From assembly GCA_037074585.1 (NCBI GenBank), contig CM073492.1:15939001-16003000 (forward strand): a stretch of 64,000 bases of DNA, given 5' to 3'. Below the pieces are notes generated by a model that saw only the letters and a list, made by a program, of their open reading frames with translations, was not told where the DNA came from and made no database searches. The translations under genes and the position numbers were made by a program. Shown here piece after piece: positions 59,401-64,000 of the stretch; position 1 is the stretch's first letter, and each line of letters opens with the position of its first letter. The stretch is from Biancaea sappan (taxonomy: Eukaryota > Streptophyta > Magnoliopsida > Fabales > Fabaceae).

Positions 59401-61189
59401 AGTAGTTTTCGCTTTAAAGATATGGCGACATTATCTATACGGAGAAACTTGCGAAATCTACACTGACCATAAAAGTCTAAAATATATTTTCGACCAAAAG
59501 GACTTAAACTTGAGGCAGAGGAGATGGGTAGAATTACTAAAAGATTATGATTGCAATATTCTTTACCACCCAGGCAAAGCGAACGTGGTAGCAGATGCCT
59601 TGAGTCGAAAATCTATGGGTAGTCTGGCCCATATAGCAGTAACAAAAAGACCCTTGATCCAAGAACTACAAGAGCTGAGAGCAAAAGGTGCTACTCTTGA
59701 GGTTACAAGGACAGGATCATTCTTAGCCCATATCAAGGCTAGATCTTCCCTTGTTGACCAGATACGGATATCTCAAATGGAGGATCCTGAGCTTGTCCAA
59801 ATTATGGAAAAGGTGAAGATTGGTGAAGTGAATAGTTTCACACTCGACGATACAGGAGTCTTACATTTTGAACAACGGTTGTGTGTACCACATGTTGGAA
59901 CTCTTAGACGAGACATCATGGAAGAAGGTCATCGTGCTGCATATGCTGTACATCCAGGAGCCACCAAGATGTATCAGGATCTGAAACAGATCTACTGGTG
60001 GAAAGGAATGAAACAAGACATAGCAGAATTTGTGTCTCGTTGTTTAACATGTCAACAGGTTAAGACTGAGCATCTAAAGCCAGGAGGCTCGTTACAACGA
60101 TTAGAGATTCCTGAATGGAAATGGGAACTAGTGACGATGGACTTTGTTGTTGGTCTACCTCGTTCCACAGGAGGTTATGACTCAGTTTGGGTCATTGTTG
60201 ACCGACTAACCAAATCAGCACACTTCATTCCAGTCAAAACCACTTATGGTGTAGTAACGTTGGCACAATTGTATATTAAAGAAATAGTAAAGTTGCATGG
60301 AGTACCTATATCTATCATTTCTGATAGAGGTCCTCAATTTACCTCTCGTTTCTGGAGAAGTTTTCAGGAGGCATTAGGTACTCGAGTGGACCTTAGTACC
60401 GCTTTTCACCCACAGACAGACGGACAGTCAGAGCGGACGATTCAGACACTAGAGGATATGTTACGAGCTTGTATTCTAGATTTCAGTGGTAGCTGGGAAA
60501 AGCATTTGTATCTTGTAGAGTTCGCATATAACAACAGCTACCAGGCCACTATTGGGATGGCACCCTTTGAGGCCTTGTATGGGAGACGTTGCAGATCTCC
60601 GATCGGTTGGTTCGAGGTAGGTGAAGCGAAAGTATTAGGACCTGACTTGGCCCAGGATGCCCTAACCAAGGTTAAGACAATACAAGATAGGATGCGAGCA
60701 GCTCAAAGTAGACAAAAGGCATACGCTGACCACAGACGACGTGATTTGGAGTTCTCAGTCGGCGATATGGTATTCCTTAAGGTCTCTCCAATGAAAGGTG
60801 TGTTGAGATTTGGAAGGAAAGGAAAGTTGAGTCCTAGATACATCGGGCCTTATGAGATTCTAGAACGAGTGGGAAAAGTGGCTTATCGGCTTGCCCTACC
60901 TATGGATCTGGAAGGGATTCACCCTGTTTTTCACGTATCCATGTTAAGGAAGTACCTTCATGACCCTTCTCACATACTTCACCCTTCTCAGAATGATTCT
61001 ATCCTAGTAGATGAAAACTTGTCATACGAGGAGATACCGGTAGCTATCCTCGATAGTCAAGTAAAGAAACTCCGATCTAAGGAGATTCCATCCGTCAAGG
61101 TTTTGTGGAGGAATCAAACTCACGAAGAAGCCACATGGGAAGCCGAGGCCGACATGCGTTCTAGATATCCGCATCTTTTTACGACTTGA
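56435..61189 (+). CDS. Gag-pol polyprotein of the Tekay-like element (1584 aa, intact)
   Basis: One uninterrupted frame. The gag domain is near residues 130-290 and is followed by an RNA-binding CCHC knuckle at about 365-378. The aspartic protease DSG is at 466-468. The reverse transcriptase spans about 610-880, with FIDD at 800-803 as the catalytic centre. RNase H starts near 945, with Asp at 949. The integrase zinc region has His1166 and the CLTC pair near 1202, and its catalytic triad is D1236, D1297 and E1333 (exact DD35E spacing). The C-terminal tail (about 1537-1582, QVKKLRSKEIPSVKVLWRN) is chromodomain-like, as in chromoviruses. Gag and pol share one frame. All catalytic residues are present and there is no internal stop. 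Confidence 0.97.
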   Translation: MAPRKSNASGIRTRSGRALVPPAAQSANARLEMPNRAEDNHAQNREISTKNPGRNAGEPSQIDATVVMEALAAMQNEVNGLKELLMGQSSEDGSQASVHAAKVQETDQMPPPPPPQDWVGTEVKISEFMKLNPPTFAGDVNEDPQRFLDDCEKILDTLECPEPRKVTLVTFQLRGKADRWWRTWKKGMARNAPPIKWNDFKRIFREQFIPESIREAKMNEFEALRQGSRTVDEYDNLFIELSEYATHMVLTEKEKIRRFIKGLRESLFDRVGSKIRDFSFYTEAVDIARMMEERDMQKEKWNNKRKRKQDEKSRYHGESSGRAASTASAPQRQQSGTGGQQRPWCSKCERNHFGACFVNNNTRVCYQCGQQGHIKRDCPQLYTRSGQGSVRPNQSEATVANRAPVTVGGNGIGRGAGRGQGGRGQASAGRGNARVFALTRQDAQASNAVVAGTLLIESNFAHVLFDSGSTHSYVSPFFAKNFKQKVVRLECPFLVTTPTGGTLLIERGYRACKVRVGEINTTVDLMLLDMTDFDVILGMDWLASCHATLDCYNKIVKFNIPGEPSFVFHGERNEISGNLISLMCAQRLLRKGCKGYLAFVKDIKKEELKVEDVPVVQEFVDVFPDDLPGIPPDREIEFQIELAPDTRPISIPPYRMAPTELKELKTQLQDLLDKGFIRSSYSPWGAPVLFVKKKDGSMRLCIDYRQLNKVTIKNKYPLPRIDDLFDQLQGAKCFSKIDLRSGYHQLKIKEEDVSKTAFRTRYGHYEFLVMSFGLTNAPAAFMDLMNRIFKSFLDKFVIVFIDDILVYSKTSEEHEQHLRVVLQTLRDHQLYAKFSKCEFWIDRVTFLGHVISKDGIQADPSKVEAVKMWPRPTSVTEIRSFLGLAGYYRRFIQNFSQLAAPLTRLTRKGVKYQWDDACEESFQELKKRLISAPVLVLPSGPGDFTVYCDASRVGLGCVLMQHGQVVAYASRQLKKHEQNYPTHDLEMAAVVFALKIWRHYLYGETCEIYTDHKSLKYIFDQKDLNLRQRRWVELLKDYDCNILYHPGKANVVADALSRKSMGSLAHIAVTKRPLIQELQELRAKGATLEVTRTGSFLAHIKARSSLVDQIRISQMEDPELVQIMEKVKIGEVNSFTLDDTGVLHFEQRLCVPHVGTLRRDIMEEGHRAAYAVHPGATKMYQDLKQIYWWKGMKQDIAEFVSRCLTCQQVKTEHLKPGGSLQRLEIPEWKWELVTMDFVVGLPRSTGGYDSVWVIVDRLTKSAHFIPVKTTYGVVTLAQLYIKEIVKLHGVPISIISDRGPQFTSRFWRSFQEALGTRVDLSTAFHPQTDGQSERTIQTLEDMLRACILDFSGSWEKHLYLVEFAYNNSYQATIGMAPFEALYGRRCRSPIGWFEVGEAKVLGPDLAQDALTKVKTIQDRMRAAQSRQKAYADHRRRDLEFSVGDMVFLKVSPMKGVLRFGRKGKLSPRYIGPYEILERVGKVAYRLALPMDLEGIHPVFHVSMLRKYLHDPSHILHPSQNDSILVDENLSYEEIPVAILDSQVKKLRSKEIPSVKVLWRNQTHEEATWEAEADMRSRYPHLFTT

Positions 61190-61220
61190 GGTAATTTAAA
61201 TTCGGAGGACCGAATTTCTT

Positions 61221-61234
61221 AAAGGGGGTGATAA
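61221..61234 (+). other. Polypurine tract region before the 3' LTR
   Basis: AAAGGGGGTG followed by ATAA lies immediately upstream of the 3' LTR start at 61235. This purine-rich run is the expected plus-strand primer. Confidence 0.8.
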
Positions 61235-63337
61235 TGTAATACCCATGAAAAATAAAATATAAATGCGTGTTTTCAAACTACTGTTACTATTTACGTATAT
61301 GGTACTGTTCATTTATACAATCAAAATGTCAAATACTAGATGTGGTTTGAAAACTAGAAAGAAGTTTGTAAGAGAAAATGACGTTTTATGTGTAAACATA
61401 CCCTCAGGGACTAAATTGAAAGGACTGAATTGAAAAGAAACTTAAAGGTTTAAGGTGAAAGGATAGTTTTCCCTTTAAAGTTTCTAATAGTAAATAAACG
61501 AAAATTTTCCATCGTACGCGTAAGGTGCACAGTAACTGCATTATTAGAAATGTCATTTTCATGAATAGTAAATTGAATATTTTATTAGTGCATAGTGTCA
61601 AATAGTACCCTTGACTTTTGCTATAAATAGGCCATTCCATTTCACTTCTAAACTCACACCTTCAACTTCTCTTCTTCCCTCCTTAAGTTTCTCTTGCTCC
61701 GACGCTAGGCTTCTGAGATTTTGGGCCTTTCCGTTTTTGCTTAGGTAAGGATACTATGCCCTTTCTATGTCTTTCAAATTTTAGAAGTTATTTTCTTAAG
61801 TATGCTCTGTGGTTGCGGCTTTGGCCGATCTTCCACATCAGAAAAACTGTCGTTAGCTGTTATTTTGATTCTCTGATTACCGAAATAGAATATAATCTGT
61901 GGAGAATACATGTCTAGGAAAGTTCTGGCTAAGGAAAGACCTGGTTTTTAAGTGTGTCCAGTGTGACCCTCCACTCTTTCCTGGGAACTTACCTGGTGTA
62001 CTCTTTTACAGACTGTATTCTGTATTTCCGGTATGAATAGTACCCATACGTATGAATAGTGACCGTATGAATAGTACCCATACGTATGAATAGTGACCGT
62101 ATGAATAGTACCCGTACGTATGAATAGTGACCGTATGAATAGTACCCGTACGTATGAACAGTATCTGTACGAAAATGATCTTAACGTACTTTCTGTAATC
62201 TTTCATGAAAATCTCTGTAGCGGAACACTGAAATTCACCTGCGTACTCTTGTCCGTAACGATTTAGAGAAGTGATACTCGTACGGAATCCAGGTGAGTGA
62301 AACGACCCTGTTTTAATAGAGTTTTAGCATTACTGGTGATAAAAAGTATGTCGTAGGACACTCCCAAGATTCATAGGGAGAAATTGGATTCAGAATGACG
62401 AATATAATGAGATAATTAATCCAGAAGTATGGATAAGACAAAGCAAGTATCTCATGATGATATGAAATTTGAATCATATAGTTATATACTATACCTGTTA
62501 TATGGATGAGTATTATATTGTGCTTCTGATTATGATATGAACTGTTGTACTATTGATTGTGATTGAGCGGTACAGTACCCCCTCTCACGGCAAGGCGGAA
62601 AACCCGGGTTAAAGGGTGTCTTGACCAATGAGTGTGGAGACAACGATTCCCTCAGTAGGGATATAGCCCGGATTGGTGATAAATCCGTGAGGCGCCCTAG
62701 CTAAGAGGATGAGGTTGTGCGTCATGGCGGAAAAATACAAAATTGGTGAGCCAGCCTGTGTGCGCTCTCCGGGATATATTGCCATTGACGAGTACTAGTA
62801 TCGTTTGTTGAATTGGATGAATTTTTCTTGTATGTAATTTCTAACTATGTCTATTGGTTGAGCTTGAGCCTTCGGATATGCTTGCATGACTGGTGATGTA
62901 TTTGAATTTTATTAACGCAAGGCCGATTTGCTCACTGAGTTTAAAAGCTCACACTGTTTATACAAACTTTTTGTTCAGATCAGGTTGCCGCCGAAGTACA
63001 TCCGTTAGAGGAGTAGATCACGTTGGACCTTCCCGCTGTCGGGTAGGCCCTTCTTTTGTTATACAGTATGTTGCTCTGTAACCGTCTAGGACATCTAGGT
63101 CAGGGGTTTGGTATTTGGCTTGTATTTCAGTATGATAATGTATTTCGTACTGAGGATCTATTATTTTTAATTAAGAAAATCTGATGTATTTTCTTTGTAT
63201 TTATTAAGGAATGGTATTTTGAGAATATAGAGATAATGACTAACGATTTTACTTGTGGGAAGAATTTATCGAAAGGCTTACAGTGATGGGATATTCATCA
63301 TTGTGCCGGTCATGTGCCTAGAAAATGGGTCGTGACA
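61235..63337 (+). repeat. 3' LTR of the Tekay-like element (2103 bp)
   Basis: It matches the 5' LTR end to end. It contains an extra 6 bp near 61517 and A instead of C at 61637. It ends CGTGACA at 63337, followed by the GAAAT target duplication. Confidence 0.97.
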
Positions 63338-63524
63338 GAAATAGAGTGTAATCCCAAGGGGCTTCTAATCTTCCAACGGATACTCTTCTTCTTTGTTTTC
63401 TGTATCTGAAAAATAATAATCATAGGGAGTGTGAGTTTATTTAAAAACTCAGTAAGTAAATAACTGTACTATATAAAATATCAAAAGTACAAATACCACA
63501 TTTACTCATATAATTAATTATCTT

Positions 63525-63800
63525 ATACATCGAGTAGTATGGGACTCTAACCCTTTCAAACTCATGAATAAGATTTCATAGATATACACCGAGTAGTATG
63601 GGACTCTAACCCTTTCAAACTCGTGAATAAGATCTCATAGGTATACGCCGAGTAGTATGGGACTTTAACCCTTTCAACTCGTGTATAGGTTTCATAGATA
63701 TGCACTGAGTAGTATGGGACTTTAACCCTTTCAAACTCGTGTATAAGATTTCTTAGATATACACCGAGTAGTATGGGACTTTAACCCTTTCACACTCGTG
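63525..63800. repeat. Five-copy minisatellite in the inverted LTR
   Basis: Five units contain GAGTAGTATGGGACT(C/T)TAACCCTTTCA and a CTCGTG(A/T)ATA block, with a period of about 56-59 bp. This is the reverse complement of the three-copy array at 48050-48210. Confidence 0.9.
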
Positions 63801-64000
63801 TATTAGATCCCGTAAATCTTTACTCATTAATAAAATAGTGAGAATTCATCACATAGTACAATTGTCATGAGATAAATAATTTCTTCATACTCTTATTTCT
63901 ACTGATCATCATATACTCCCATATGAAAAATTAATTGCTTATTATCCAAATAATATTGTAAATGGGACTTATATTGTACTTTGACTAGTAATATCAAATT

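Larger units (their letters stand above)
54125..63337 (+). mobile_element. Complete Ty3/gypsy chromovirus (Tekay-like), TSD GAAAT
   Basis: The 9213-bp element has TG...CA LTRs of 2097 and 2103 bp, a tRNA-Met primer-binding site, one intact gag-pol ORF and a purine tract. GAAAT occurs at 54120-54124 and again at 63338-63342. The LTRs differ by one substitution (C at 54521, A at 61637) and one 6-bp ACGCGT/CGCGTA indel near 61517. The insertion is therefore very recent. The integrase C-terminus with a chromodomain-like tail points to the Tekay/Del lineage. The element may still be transposition-competent, though this cannot be shown from sequence alone. Confidence 0.97.
53857..64000 (-). mobile_element. 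Inverted LTR related to the 46.9-48.7 kb solo LTR, split by a nested gypsy element and cut by the window end
   Basis: From 53857 (TGTCACATCCC) the sequence is the reverse complement of the solo LTR's 3' end. It continues to 54124, is interrupted by the 9.2-kb element, and resumes at 63338 to the window end, where it matches about 47860 of the solo LTR. The 926 visible bases align closely with the solo LTR. Because the right end is outside the window, it cannot be decided whether this is a solo LTR or the 3' LTR of a longer minus-strand element. Confidence 0.9.

Noticed and set aside
63525..63800. Regular ~57-bp repeats resembling a CRISPR array
   Set aside because: The repeats are contiguous, contain no unique spacers and belong to a plant LTR. 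This is a tandem minisatellite.

Overview
This is eudicot plant nuclear DNA. It is AT-rich, its genes have short exons and GT-AG introns, and the proteins are plant-specific: a chloroplast cyclophilin, a POLTERGEIST-type PP2C, a germin-like protein, an alpha-expansin and a GH5 endo-mannanase. It also carries many TA/CT microsatellites, foldback MITEs, LINE remnants and a Ty3/gypsy chromovirus. I cannot fix the species from sequence alone.

Layout. 0-7.6 kb: a HAD-family pyrimidine-nucleotidase-like gene (+) lies tail-to-tail with a stromal cyclophilin gene of the CYP20-3/ROC4 type (-). 8.7-10.5 kb: a decayed LINE. 11-14 kb: a chloroplast-type START/polyketide-cyclase gene (+). 14-19.3 kb: gene-free repeats. 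20-26.4 kb: a POLTERGEIST-like phosphatase (+). 27.7-28.5 kb: a germin-like protein (+). 31.7-34.1 kb: a TLS1/C9orf78-family splicing-related gene (+). 35.5-37.1 kb: an alpha-expansin (-). 37-42.5 kb: gene-free, with two large foldback elements. 42.5-43.4 kb: a four-exon gene for a small acidic coiled-coil protein I do not recognise (-). 43.4-50.9 kb: gene-free, containing a solo LTR with a clean 5-bp target duplication. 51.0-52.8 kb: the first four exons of a secreted endo-beta-mannanase (+). After that, repeats fill the rest of the window.

The last 11 kb is the most striking part. Downstream of mannanase exon 4 there is a 5'-truncated RTE-type LINE with a 21-bp target duplication. Next comes an inverted relative of the 46.9-48.7 kb LTR, and nested inside that is a complete 9.2-kb Tekay-like Ty3/gypsy element. 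Its two LTRs differ by one base and one 6-bp indel, and its 1584-codon gag-pol is uninterrupted. The uninterrupted LTR at 46.9-48.7 kb preserves the pre-insertion site, so the nested insertion can be read base by base within the window. The mannanase catalytic nucleophile exon is not in the window, so the gene either has an intron of more than 11 kb or is broken.

The genes are independent housekeeping, cell-wall and signalling loci, not a pathway cluster. All gene models were assembled by hand from splice signals and family conservation.
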